NCBI GenBank assembly: GCA_029449245.1
Contig: JANATF010000003.1
Span: 1,488,001-1,552,000 of the forward strand
Length of the DNA: 64,000 nt
Direction of reading: 5' to 3'
Origin: Mortierella alpina
Taxonomy: Eukaryota > Mortierellomycota > Mortierellomycetes > Mortierellales > Mortierellaceae
Part shown: positions 1 to 11,561 of the stretch, piece after piece
Position numbering within the stretch: position 1 is the stretch's first letter
How the letters are laid out: the number at the start of each line of letters is the position of its first letter
Made by a program: the position numbers and the translations under genes
The notes under the pieces: model-generated
What the model was told of the DNA's origin: nothing
Database searches by the model: none
What the model saw: only the letters and a program-made list of their open reading frames with translations

Positions 1-324
1 AATTTGCACACATAATTGGATAAAGTTTACCCATCTCATGGTTGTGGTGCTATGCTCCCTCCTTCTAATCGTTTTACTTTTTCAATGTTGCACAAGACAC
101 AAACGGAATACTCCCGTCGCCCTTTTGCTCTTTTCCAAAGCACCGCTCATGCCTTTTTCTTTTTCTCTTGCTCGCTCACGCTTTTGTCTCTCTCTTTCCT
201 CGCTCCTCGTCGATTGTCACTCCTTCGCACACCCTGTTCTGTCGCATCCTCATCCACATACCCTTCTCCGCTGTCGCCTGCTGAACACGAAGCCACACCT
301 CATACATCAAAGTTGGACGACACA
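1..324. other. Upstream region of channel gene
   Basis: This is pyrimidine-rich leader and promoter sequence before the chosen ATG at 325. An open frame continues upstream of that ATG, but it is low-complexity Ser/Leu/Pro sequence read from CT-rich DNA and is not convincing protein. No clear TATA box is visible. Confidence 0.4.
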
Positions 325-3300
325 ATGAGCGAGGACTACGTTGTTGAAATGCCCGCAGATCCATTGGCAACATCAGCTGGGTCTGCTTTGAGCACTCCGC
401 AGTTGCGGGAGCTAGATCCAACATGCACGCTACAGGGCGCCACATATCCTGAGGGTAAGCTGGTTTCCCGAGCTGAAAACCCGCTCTCAGACTCTGGGTT
501 TGATCATATATCACCTCACCACGACAGCACAGGACCCAGCAGTTCCATCAGTCGAGCACCTCGTAAGCGAACTATATAACGATCGAATATTGTCGCAGCC
601 TCATTATTTCTCATACGTTGTCTTGACCCTTACCGCTATTGCGAATGGACGCCGATAGCTCTGCGGTTTTATTTTGAGCGTGGAAGAGGCAACAATCAAG
701 CGCAGGAGACCATATACGTATGCACGACTGAGTAAGGACTAAGGTGAACTGACATTAGAGGCGATCTTGGCTTTTGTTTGTCATAACAACGAGTGCCAGC
801 TGATCACCGACGTCGCGTTTATAGATCTCGCCCGCCTGTTACTATCGATGCATCAATTCGCTTTACTCGCGTAAGTCCTTCAATCAAACACAAGTTGACG
901 TAATAGGGTGGCGAGTCCATGCGTTTTGCGTTTCTCACTATTTATCATCAACTGACTGTCGCATTGATATTTTCTTAGTGGACAGGAAACAGTTGGGTCA
1001 CGAAACAGGTCAATGGCGGGTTGCTCAACATTGTTCTCGGGCTCTCTTTAGAACGGTTGAACCTTGAGTGCATAGAATCAATCTCATTCAGCATTGGGCC
1101 AGATGGCACGAATTCATATGGACCACTTGAGGCAAGTTCCTCTTTCAGCTGTATCATCCATTGTACAGTTTCGCAGCGCCATGGTTTAAAGAGAATGGGC
1201 AGTGTTCTGATACATGATATGTTTTGTACTTTAGACCATAACCAAGCCGGAATTGCTGAGACTTTGTAATGCTGTGACACCAGTTCTGTACTGTGATTAG
1301 AAGCGGTATTAATACGTATAATAATTGTTGAAGTATGGCTAACGCGCTGCACTTGATTAAAACGCTAGGCAAATCCCGCATCGGAATATTGCGCTGGGGC
1401 CTTCATCATCAATACGTAGAGTACAAAGAGAGAATGGGGTCACTTGCCGTCGAAATGGAAATCAGGACAGAGAAAACTACATCAACGTCAGTCGACCCAG
1501 GGACCATAGATCTCCATTACATGGAGCTTTGTGCTTATCAGGCAGACCCCAGAAACGGTAATTTGCCGCGGAGTGTATTACATCGCGTCCGCAAAAGTGG
1601 CGGAAGGTATTAACTAGTATATTATACATACATATTTTAGATCCAACGCTACAAACTCATCGACCGTTTCACTGGTCAATCGATGTGGCTCACAAGGAGA
1701 CAACCATGGGGTCTCTAGGACGCTCTTCAAAGCTACTATACTACGATATTTCAGGTGACGAGAAGTTTGCTTGTACGTTGTCCTCGAAGGACAACGTTCT
1801 CCAAATGGATATTTGGGACCTCGAGACGGGACACGCCACCATTCAAACCACAATCAATCCGCCTATTAGTAGCAACCTTCCACCTTTTCATCCTAGGCTC
1901 AGCAACCAGATGCAGTGGCCGATTCTGGGCAAGGTTTATCCAGCATGGAGGCCATTTATGGTCTCGCTGTCGTGGGATGCCTCCAAAGTCGCTGTTATAG
2001 CTGAATTTCCTAGCCTGCTAAAGGACTCCTTACTGATCTACGATCGCAAACGAAGCCTGCGGGCATCGACGGAGAAGAGCTCCACAACATTGCCATTGTA
2101 TGAGCTGACGCCTTTCCAAGATCATCGGCCAGTGCTTAATCCGGGAGCCATGTGCAAGAGCGGAAAGTTTCACCACACAGCACACAGGAGGGACGATGAC
2201 GAGGATGAGCTCTTCATCACCTGTGATGGGGCCTGTGTTGCGATATATAGCACCCGCAGGAAGTGGAACAATATCCGAACTATCCAGCTACTTGATCTTG
2301 ATCCAGAGAAATCAAGAGGTCTCGTTGAGCATCGCAAGCTCATCGATAGAATCCGAGCACAGTATTTCTCTTGGATGAACAGTCAAGGGACACTGCTGAT
2401 CTGCAATCTAGAGACTGGTTTATTGGTATCTCGAATCCCTCAGAGCCGCGACGCCCATTTCTCAAGCGATGGGACATTGGTCGCCGTCCGCCATCCAGAC
2501 AATGGAATCTCAACCAGATGGACTGAATCTGGTGTCCTTATTGCATCAATGGATGGGGCCCGATCGAACCCAGTATTTTTAACTAACGACCTGTCAGATA
2601 TTCTGTTGCCATTGTCACCTCCGGATGAGTCGTTCGGTCGAGGTCAACTTGGAGTATTGGTTAACGCAACGAATCTCTCGGCTACGGGAAGGGACAGGAT
2701 TGCAATACCAGTGCTTCTACAGGAGGAGCAGCAGTTTCGATCTAGGACCATTGATGGGCGTCAATACATTTACGCCGGCTATGGTTCCAAGTTGAGTCTC
2801 ATGAGGCTCGATGTGATCACTGTCAAGCCTCACTATATGACAACCGGCTTTTGTGATCAGGGATGTTTCGAGGAGCAAAGCGCAATTCAAGATAGGATCA
2901 GACCTAGCGTTGGATGCAAATGCGACTTTGAAATGCCACAAGGACTGACTTTCCGGTTCACCTTCCATGCAATGCCTGCAGATGAGTGGTCGCATGGTTC
3001 AGGTCGGCAGTCTATTTCAATATCGGTGTCGGACGGCCGAGTAACGTTACCGGAGGCAATTAGGATCCCAGCTGCAATTATCGGAGATATTCCTGTCGAA
3101 AGACTCGAGTACAAAGTCGCATTGAATTCAGGAAAACAGGAACTGATAGTCTACTCGGATGTTCTTGTGATGGTTTGGGGCCTTCCGACGACTCTCCATG
3201 GTCCATTCAACCTACTGCTGACATGGTGGACGCAGCTCATTCCTTTTCAAGTCAACACTCGGCCGGACTGGTACTGGACAAGCGTCACTCAATGCCCGCA

Positions 3301-6089
3301 TGGGCAATGCTATCTCTCAGTTACTGAGATGGACTCGAATCACGATGATGTTATTGTGGACATGATGCTACTGCACTCTGCCCACGCTTTTAGCTACTCC
3401 AACAGCATGCAGTTTCTAGATGGTATCTTGGCGTTGATTGAGATCTTTGACTCAGCGGATGAGGCTTTCAAAGGCGAAACTATTCGTTACGTCGGCCAGC
3501 ACCTCAACACATACCCAAATCCAGACAACCTGTTGGAGAGCGTCCTGGCCAAGATCTGTCAGAGTGTGACACAGTCGAGTTATTCCAAGTACGCTGCATT
3601 TTTGCAAGTCCTTCTCGACTCCCCTCATGGTCGATGGGTGCCCAGGCTAGACTTCGAAGATAGCACCAATCCTATCTGCATTCTCCTAGAGCTTACAGAA
3701 AAGATGCCTAGAGTGATTGATCTCGTCCATGTCCTCATCCACTACTGCACAAGAATGGCCAGCAAAGAGAAGGATCTGCAGTTTGTACTCCCGCTTATGA
3801 GCCCCTTGCACAAACTGCTGAAGCAGAAACAACTCTACTCTAACGTCGCAGGAAGCCTTCTTCAAGGTCTGGCATTTATTCCCGTAAAGGAACGAGCATA
3901 CATCATCGACCACCATTTCATTGCGCATCCGCCTGGCCTTCGATTGAAGTTTTGGGAGCCTAACCAACAAAAGTTGTACGAGTGCAGAAATCCGGTGCTA
4001 CAACTGGACCGTGACCCTTTATCCAAAGATCCCAATCCACGGAACGACAATTTTACATCAGATCTGTTCGTCGCTTCTTTCGACATGCTGTGGCAAGTTC
4101 CGAATGTATCATCTGAGTCGGGTGCTCAAGATCTGCAGTCAACTCAGTCAGTGGGCAGTATGATCTTCCATATGATCAAACTGAATCTAAAGCTCAAAGG
4201 TCGCACCTCCATCAAGTGCAATGACTTTGCTCTGGAATATTTGGACAACCCTGCGATCGTAGCCCTGGTAGAGTACAAATGGTAGGTCATTAACCTGGCA
4301 TTTCGCGGCATCAATATCCAAGTTGCAGTCCGCGTAGGCTTACAGTTAATTGCCTTTGTGCCTTCGAACCGCACCTTAGGAACACCATTGGCTTCACCTA
4401 TTGGCTGTACCGTTTCTTTTTTCAGTGTATCTACTACCTTCTGGTCTTGACGGCAGTTTTCACGCAAGTCTACAGTAGCAGACAAGGATCTTCTTTGTTC
4501 GGTGTCTTCATCGCCATCATTGTTCTCTCTGTTATCTTTCTTTGGCTCGAGCTGGTTCAGGTGTTTCATGACTGGAAGCGCTTTTTGTCGTAAGTTCGCG
4601 AATCAAACTGACACTAAGCCGTGCACTTCGTGCATCAACATGGACACTGTTAATGGCTCACAAATGCAATATATTCATTTATTATAACAGGTCCCCTTAC
4701 AATTACGCGGATGTTGCCACATTCGCACTACCCTTGGCCGGCAGTATCCTACAACTCTTCAATATCACGAACGAGTGGCAGGACGGACAAGTGTACCTTC
4801 TCAGCTTCTCCGTGCTATTCATCTTTCTTCATTTTGTAAGGCTCTGTGGCATATCTTTTGAACTGTTCATAGAGCCCTGTTTTTTCATGAATTGGTAATA
4901 ACTTCTCCTCCTTGTGTGTGTCCTGTAGCTGTTCGAACTGAGAATCAGCAAAACGGTTTGCCACTTCGTGACTATCATTATCCGCATCATGGGTGAGATA
5001 CGCGTTTTCTTTGTTGTGTTTTCTGCCGGAATCATCGCGTTCACAATCGCCATCTTGCACATGCTCCACGCCTGTCCCACCGATGACTGTGAGAGGGCCC
5101 AAAGCAAATTTCCGCTCCATTTCTTTGGCGCCTTTTCATCAACCTATTTCTTTATGGTAAGAAAAATATGATGGGCAATGAACTTGTATGAGTATGTGAG
5201 AACTCACTTTTAACATCTCTGTTCCTTCTTGCGGAATTTCTCATTGATCGCGTTGTGCTTTTGCAGGGAGGAAGGTACGACTCTGTCACTGACGAATTCG
5301 ATGAGCAGGAGTGGTCGTTCCACGTTATGATGATCATATACTTCTTTTTCACGGCGATTCTTCTTCTCAATGTGCTTATTGGTAAGCGAGACTCGCGATA
5401 TCTATTATGTGGACTCATGATGCAATGTTGCGCAAAGATAACTTGACGCTAATTCCTCTTTCGCATGCATGCAATTGCAGCGTTAATCAACGTCGCGTTT
5501 GAGGTTGGCGATAATAACTGGCGACTGGTATGGTTAGAGAACAGACTTGCATACGTTGCAAGCGCGGAAAATATGACCTATCACATACCAGGTACAGTAG
5601 TAAGACGTTAGCCTGGAAATGTGAGCAAAACTTTGAGCATCGAAATAACCAGTGATCGTTGTAGGCTTCCGTCAGGCGCACAATTGGTTCCCCAGCGAGA
5701 TATACTACTCGTCGACGATATCAAATGTCAGAGATTACCAGGCCAAACACTTGAACGATGATGAGGGAGCTGGAGCCACTCACAGGCTTTTTGGGCAGGA
5801 TTCAAAGGCCAAGACCGCTCTTGATCCCGCAGCAAACAAATTTGCTGCCATCTTGACGTTGCATCAGGAGAGGGAAACCAAGGACAAGGAATTTCAGCAG
5901 GCTGTTATTGATAGCGTGAGAAAGGAGTTGCAGCTATCCCAAGCCCACCTTACAACACTACAAAGTCAGGTCAGGGAACAGCAGCAATCCTTTGAGGTAC
6001 AACTTAGAGAGCTCAAATTAGCCGATGCGACCGAGGTGAGGGAGCTAAAGAACCTGTTGGTGTCAGTGCTGGAAAGAGAACCCAAATGA
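325..6089 (+). CDS. WD40-like propeller fused to TRP-like ion channel
   Basis: Predicted exons are 325-562, 599-717, 761-870, a 16-nt microexon at 907-922 (tentative), 979-1265, 1334-1557, 1641-4281, 4338-4589, 4691-4835, 4929-5156, 5267-5381, 5481-5591 and 5665-6089. All phases agree, giving about 1636 aa. Residues ~332-1212 (one exon) form a beta-propeller-like region with WD-type strands such as LQMDIWDLETG. The C-terminal third has six hydrophobic helices, including VFIAIIVLSVIFLWLELVQV and FHVMMIIYFFFTAILLLNVL. A re-entrant pore-like loop (STYFFMGGRYD) lies before the last helix, as in TRP/voltage-gated-type channels. A Gln/Glu-rich coiled coil (~1555-1630) closes the protein. The role is probably a cation channel with a cytosolic propeller; ligand and membrane are unknown. 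The N-terminal exon series (to 1557) is the least certain part, with a possible compensating frameshift near 1147-1200. Confidence 0.8.
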
Positions 6090-6452
6090 CAATAACATCA
6101 TTAAAGCAACATTGAGCATCGATTATATTCCACGTTGAAAGAAGCGTCTCTTGGTTTATTATTCTTCTGTTACTCTTTTTTCTTCTGGGGTAGGGACATG
6201 GGTATGATTACTATGTACTAGAGGGCAACCTTTTGCGAGAATTGCAAGTGGAAACCACTGAACACTGAAAGCTAGGAACCTTCAGGACGGTCAAAGTGAA
6301 GAAAAGAGGTGCTAGTTTTTTTGTTGCGAAGAGCGAAATTGGCTTTGCTGAATGTAGTGGACGCAGTTGATATTCTTCCGAACAGGCAGCTACTGATGAG
6401 AGGTCGGCTAATACCGGCCCCACTCACCATCGGAGCGAACCTGTTGCGACTG

Positions 6453-7511
6453 CTAGCAACCTCTAGTACACTGCAATGAAATGAAAAGGGGATTAGAAAC
6501 CGGCCCGTGACATTGCACTCCAGGTCTTGAAAAGATATATAGCTTACCATCGCCACCACCGTAACCGCCGCCACCACCACCGTAACCGCCACTACCACCT
6601 CTACTGTAAAAGCCACCACCACCATCGCCGCCGCTGCTGCGGCCCACGGCCTTATTGACCTTTATATTACGACCATCTAAGTCCTGGTCGTTTAAGGCTT
6701 GGATAGCGGCGTCGGCAGACTGCTCATCGGAGAAGGTGACAAATCCAAAGCCACGAGAGCGGCCTACGGTGTAAAGATTGTTCACTTGGTGAGTGCCGTG
6801 GAGCTGACGACCATTGCACACGACTGGACAATGGGTGCAGCTTACCGGTGTCGCGGTCTCTCATGACTATGCTGTCAAGGACAGAGCCGTGCTCTGCGAA
6901 TCTGGTACGAAGGGAATCGTCATTAGTGTTCCAGGAGAGGTTTCCGACGTAAAGCTTGCAAGACCTAGCAGTGATAGTGAAAAAAGAAAAATAGAGGTGA
7001 GGGAGCGGAAACGAAGGAAAGACAGCACACAACACAAAGGGCTCAATAACTCTTTGCATGTGAACCGTGCAGCTGCTAACAGAGGGTAACGCAATGCCTC
7101 ACTCAACGTCACCCTAAGTGGTATGGGTAAGTAGCTTGAGCATTGGGAAAAACGTGCGAGGCAAGTTTACCGTCAAAGTAGTCTTTGCCAATGCTGCCTT
7201 CCCTCAGTACCTCCGCCCTCAACAATACTCTCACAATCTCACTCACTCTCATATTCAGCTTTCAGAGCTCAAATATCAATCGTTGTTTTGCGAGCGAGCT
7301 TCGGCTCACTTTTTCGGATACTTAGGTCTGACACTTTTTCTTCTCATCACGTCATCTCGCCAACGAGATCTCTTTTGCGGTAACGAATAGTGTAGCAACT
7401 GACAGAGGACCAAGGGTGATAGCACCGACCGTGAGAACAGGACACAGGGATAGAAGGAACATAATGCTGATCTAGTATCTACCGAAATTGAACCAGTGCT
7501 ATGACTTACAT
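6453..7511 (-). CDS. Glycine-rich RRM RNA-binding protein, copy 1
   Basis: Exons on the minus strand are 7510-7511, 6846-6964, 6548-6763 and 6453-6460, giving 114 aa. The protein is one RRM followed by a Gly-rich tail. RNP2 is KLYVGNLSW and RNP1 is RGFGFVTF; the tail ([16 protein letters not shown]) is typical of small GRP/CIRP-like proteins that bind RNA in stress and cold responses. The initiator ATG is split: exon 1 supplies AT before a GTAAGT donor and exon 2 begins with G after CTAG. The first intron is about 545 bp. The last exon encodes only Gly-Cys-stop, so the GR-S-(D/E)-G-(D/E)-WGR C-terminus of copy 3 is lost behind a TAG. The gene converges with the channel gene. Confidence 0.85.
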
Positions 7512-7980
7512 GATGATAATGAAGGGAGCTGGAGGTACTGAACTGGGAGAGGTGAACGTATGAGGGATAAAGAGAAGAGAGAAAGGAAGGGGAAGAATAA
7601 AGTGGAGCGAGAAAGGAGGTTGTTAGTCCGCGGCATGATTCTTGTAGTTGCATGCTACTCCAAGCGCTTGAGATTGTCCCTAGATGTTGCACAAACACAT
7701 GACTCCCGACCCTTGCAAGACTCGTCTCTTTTTTTTGTGGACCCTCAATCGTTTTAGTCTTTCTATGTCAACTTCCGTCTCTCACTCATAAAGAAGCTAA
7801 TCGTCCTTGAGAGGATGTCATCGTAGTGACCCTGTAAATTGTCCACCCCATTCCTAGTTACTCAGGCACATCTAACTCTGAGGATATTGTACAGTTCAAG
7901 TTATCCAGTCGTCCCGATGTCTACTTGAATCAAGGAGCTCAATCTCATAGCCCTTTAACTTGCCCAGGCTCCTTCTACTA
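7512..7980. other. Promoter/leader of GRP copy 1 and junction to unit 2
   Basis: Upstream of the split start codon the sequence is CT-rich on the minus strand, as in a leader. From about 7740 it resembles the matching stretch at about 10350-10450 upstream of copy 2 (shared segment around TCAACTTCCGTCTCTCACTC). No separate gene is seen. Confidence 0.5.
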
Positions 7981-8622
7981 GCGCTTATCAACGTCGCATT
8001 CAGCCTATGTCACATTCAGCCTTGGCGAAGGTACCTTATAGCTCGATAGCTGGAAATGCTGAGAGTGTAGAATATTAAGTCACCGGATCCCAAGCTAGCC
8101 ATCCATAAGCATTTCGACGCTTTATTGCAAATAGTAGGTGAGTAGACTTGTACTCTTCGATAATGTCAATCCTTTGGCTTCAACTGGATCTTTAGGTTAC
8201 TGCCAAATGCACCAGTGCTTCCAAGGGAGATCTACTATTCGGCTACCATTCAGCAGGGGGTCAGAGCTTCGGTACTCTAGTGGTTTGGATGGTGGCAACA
8301 CACACGCCAGGAGTCATCAGCTCAAGTAGTGGCTTATGCCTCTATGAGTAGAAATGTGTTACTGAGTCAACAAGTATGGAACAATCGCGAGGAGCAGCGT
8401 AAAAGGCAGGATGAGCGCGACAAAGACCATGAACGTATTCTCGAGGGTCGACGAACGAGCAGTAGCAATGTCAAGTCAGCCAAGTACTCTGCAGGAGCAG
8501 CTCAAGAACAGCAAAATTCTTTCGAGAATCAAATCAAGGAACTCAACGTGGCAGATATAGCAGAACTGAAGGACCTGAGGAAAATGAGCTCGTTCCTGGG
8601 AGGAAGCAGCGAGTCTCAGTGA
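7981..8622 (+). pseudogene. Decayed channel 3' end, unit 2
   Basis: Remnants of the last three channel exons can be aligned by eye. 7981-8010 matches the exon at 5481 (shared TCAACGTCGC). 8190-8270 matches the exon beginning at 5665 (GAGATCTACTATTCG against GAGATATACTACTCG). 8329-8622 is an open frame ending in a coiled-coil tail (EQQNSFENQIKELNVADIAE) that parallels the intact EQQQSFEVQLRELKLADATE. No pore or propeller exons are present, so this is a truncated duplicate. The frame stays open over 97 codons, so a short expressed peptide cannot be ruled out. Confidence 0.7.
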
Positions 8623-9037
8623 TAAATTGAGGTCGCCTTATGTCAATACATTGAATATCTGATTCGGGAGAAGGCATCTCTTGGTTTTTTTATTTTTCTG
8701 TTACTCTTTTTTTTCTTGAGGTAGGGACTGGGGCACGATTAATATATACAAGAGGAAAACCGTTTGCAAGACCTGCAAATGGAAACCACTGAGCACGGGG
8801 AACTGGGACACTTGAGGATAACAATGGCAAAGTAAAGAAAAGAGGAGCAAGTTGAAAGCACAAATACATGAGAAGATCTGCTAAAGTTTTTTTGGCACAA
8901 AAAGAGAATCCTTAAAGAAATTGGTTTTGCTGAAATGTAGAGGACGCAGTTGACATCCTTCCGAACAGACTACATATTGATGAGCGGATCGACATTTACT
9001 GGCAGGCCTAGTCACCATCGGAGCGACCCTGCTGGGG

Positions 9038-10103
9038 CTAGTAACCTTTAGTGGTTCAAACATGAAACGAGAAGAGGATTAGAAACCGGCCCTCAGCAGT
9101 GCACTCCCAAGTCTTGAAACGCCCTCTTGAAACGATATAGAACTTACCACCGCCACCGCTGCTGCGGTCCATGGCCTTGCTGACTTTTATCTGACGACCC
9201 TCGAAGTCCTGGTCGTCTAAGGCCTCGATAGCGGCCTTGGCAGACTGCTCATTAGAATAGGTGACGAATCCAAAGCCACGAGAGCGGCCTATGGTGCAAA
9301 GAGTTGGTAAGTGCCGTGAAAGCTGACGATCATTTTGCACACGATTGGACAATGGGTGCAGCTTACCAGTCTCGCGGTCCCTCATGACGAGGGCATCCTC
9401 GACCGTGCCGTATTCTTCGAATTTGGTACGAAGGGACATGTCGTCAGTGCTCCAGGCGAGACCTCCAACGTAAAGCTTGCAAGACCTAGAAACAAAAGAG
9501 AATAAAAGAATAGACGAGGTGAGGGAGCGATAGACCTGCCTGAGGAAAAAAAAGGTCGCAGCATATGCGTTCGCCAGTCATCCTCCAATAGAAACGAAGG
9601 AAAGTGACCACAAACACAAAGGGCTTAACAACCTAGGATATGTAGAGGACCGTGCAGACAGAGGGCAACGCAATGCCTCCACGACGACGCTCAAAGTCAC
9701 ATGTGGTATGAGTAAGCAGCTTGAGTAAAGGGGAAAAGGTGCGAGGCGAGTGCAGCGTCAAGGTGCTCTTCGCCAACGCTGCTTTTCCTCACCTCCTCCG
9801 CCTTAACAATACTCTCCCAGTCTCACTCGCTCGACTTCCTCTTCAGATCTCAAATATCAAATCGTTGTTCTGTCCGAACGAACATCGGTTCACTTTTTCA
9901 GACACTTCTTATGTCTGACAATTTTTTTTCTCATCGCCTCATCTCGCCAACGAGATCCCTTTGGCGCTATCGAATAGACCAGCAGCCGACAGCGCACCAA
10001 GGGGGATGGAGCAGCACCCATCGTGGGAATAAGAACCCAAGAGCAGAACACAATGCTAGTCCTGTAGTATCTATCGATATAAAAGCAGTGCTGAAACTTA
10101 CAT
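9038..10103 (-). CDS. Glycine-rich RRM RNA-binding protein, copy 2 (shortened)
   Basis: Exons are 10102-10103, 9367-9485, 9148-9288 and 9038-9045, giving 89 aa. The RRM is complete (RNP2 KLYVGGLAW, RNP1 RGFGFVTY) and all splice sites are kept. The Gly-rich tail is reduced to SSGGGG, and the last exon is Gly-Tyr-TAG. Behind that TAG the copy-3 C-terminus is still recognisable but contains a second TAG where copy 3 has the Trp codon. The start codon is split across a ~610-bp intron exactly as in copies 1 and 3. It may function as a bare RRM protein or be an early-stage decayed copy. Confidence 0.75.
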
Positions 10104-10740
10104 GATGAGAATGAAAGGAGTTATATTTAGAGGGAGGGGGAGGGTTGAGTAGGGAGACGGGGCGTGTGAAGGATAAAGAGAGAAAGAGATGCAACCGAAG
10201 AACAAAAGAGAGGTGAGAATTGAGGTTGCTAGTCTGCGTCATGATTTCTGCGAAGCATGATACTCCCTCCAATCATTTGAGATTTGTCCCTGGCGTTGCA
10301 CAAACACAAGGGGACTCCCGACCTTTACAAGACTTGTCTCTAACTTTTGTCGACCTTCAATCCTTTTGGTCCTTCTATGTCAACTTCCGTCTCTCACTCA
10401 CAACGAAGCTAATCCTCCTTCGGAGGATGTCGTCGTTGTGACCCCTTCAGTTGACAACTTCATTCACAATCACTCTGGCACGCCTTCTCTATGAAGTAAT
10501 ACTCTGAGGATCGTAGAAAAGGCATCGTAAAAGACCACATTGTGTATTTTCCAGTTTTCGAGCCTTACATCTCAAAATCTTTTTGAATTCAAGGCGCTCA
10601 ATCTCCTAACCCTTTGTCTCGACCATGCTCACGATAATCAATATTCAGCCTTGGTGATGGACCTAGTGATTAGTATAGCTCGATCGTCGATAATTACCGG
10701 ATCCCGGATGAGTCAACTATAGCATACGTATCGATATGAT
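10104..10740. other. Promoter/leader of GRP copy 2 and junction to unit 3
   Basis: This region is parallel to 7512-7980. It contains the conserved segment shared with unit 1 and degraded channel-derived sequence (about 10585-10740) that resembles 7940-8100. No separate gene is seen. Confidence 0.45.
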
Positions 10741-11225
10741 TCATCCTCTGGCTTCAACTGGATCTGTATATTACAGGCAAATCCACACTATTCGTCGACC
10801 ATTAAGAAAGTCAGGACTGACCAGCCTAAACACTCACCAATCCAAGCGCTCTAGTGTTTTGGATAGTGGCAACACACACGCTCAGTTCATGCGATGACTT
10901 TTGCCGCCATGAGAAGCGTGTTGCTGGTCGGCAATTATGGAAGGATCGCGAGGAGTGGTGTGGAAGGCAGGAGGAGCGCGCCAACGATCATCACCGTTTT
11001 GTCGAGGGACTGAAGGGGTCGCAACAATGTCCAAGTCAGTTGAGTGCTCTGCATGACCTGATCAGGGAACAGCAAAACTCTTTCGAGAATCAAATCAAGG
11101 ATCTCAACGTTGCAGATATAGCAGAACTGAAGGACTTGAGGAACTTGAGCTCGTTCCTGGGAGGAAGCAGTGAGTCTCGCAGTGATAAAGTGAGGTCGTC
11201 TTATGTCAATACATTGAATATCTGA
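10741..11225 (+). pseudogene. Decayed channel 3' end, unit 3
   Basis: The start aligns with the exon at 5665 (TATTCGTCGACCAT against TACTCGTCGACGAT, followed by a shared GACCAGCCTAAACACT-like stretch). The open frame 10854-11225 ends in REQQNSFENQIKDLNVADIA, matching the channel coiled-coil end. It lacks the whole propeller, pore and membrane region. It is closer to unit 2 than to the intact gene. Confidence 0.7.
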
Positions 11226-11561
11226 TTCGGGAGAAGGCCTCTCTTGGTTTTTTTATTTTTCTGTTACTCTTTTTTTTCTTCTGAGGTAGGGACTGGGGCA
11301 CGATTAATATATACAAGAGGGAAACCGTTTGCAAGAACTGCAAATGGAGACCACTTAGCACGGGGAACTGGGACACTTGAGGATAACAATGGCAAAGTAA
11401 AGAAAAGAGGAGCAAGTTGAAAGTACAAATACATGAGAAGATCTGCTAAAGTTTTTTTTGGTACAAAAAGAGAATCCTTAAAGAAATTGGTTTTGCTGAA
11501 ATGTAGAGGACGCAGTTGACATCCTTCCGAACAGGCTACTCATTGATGAGTAGATCGACAT

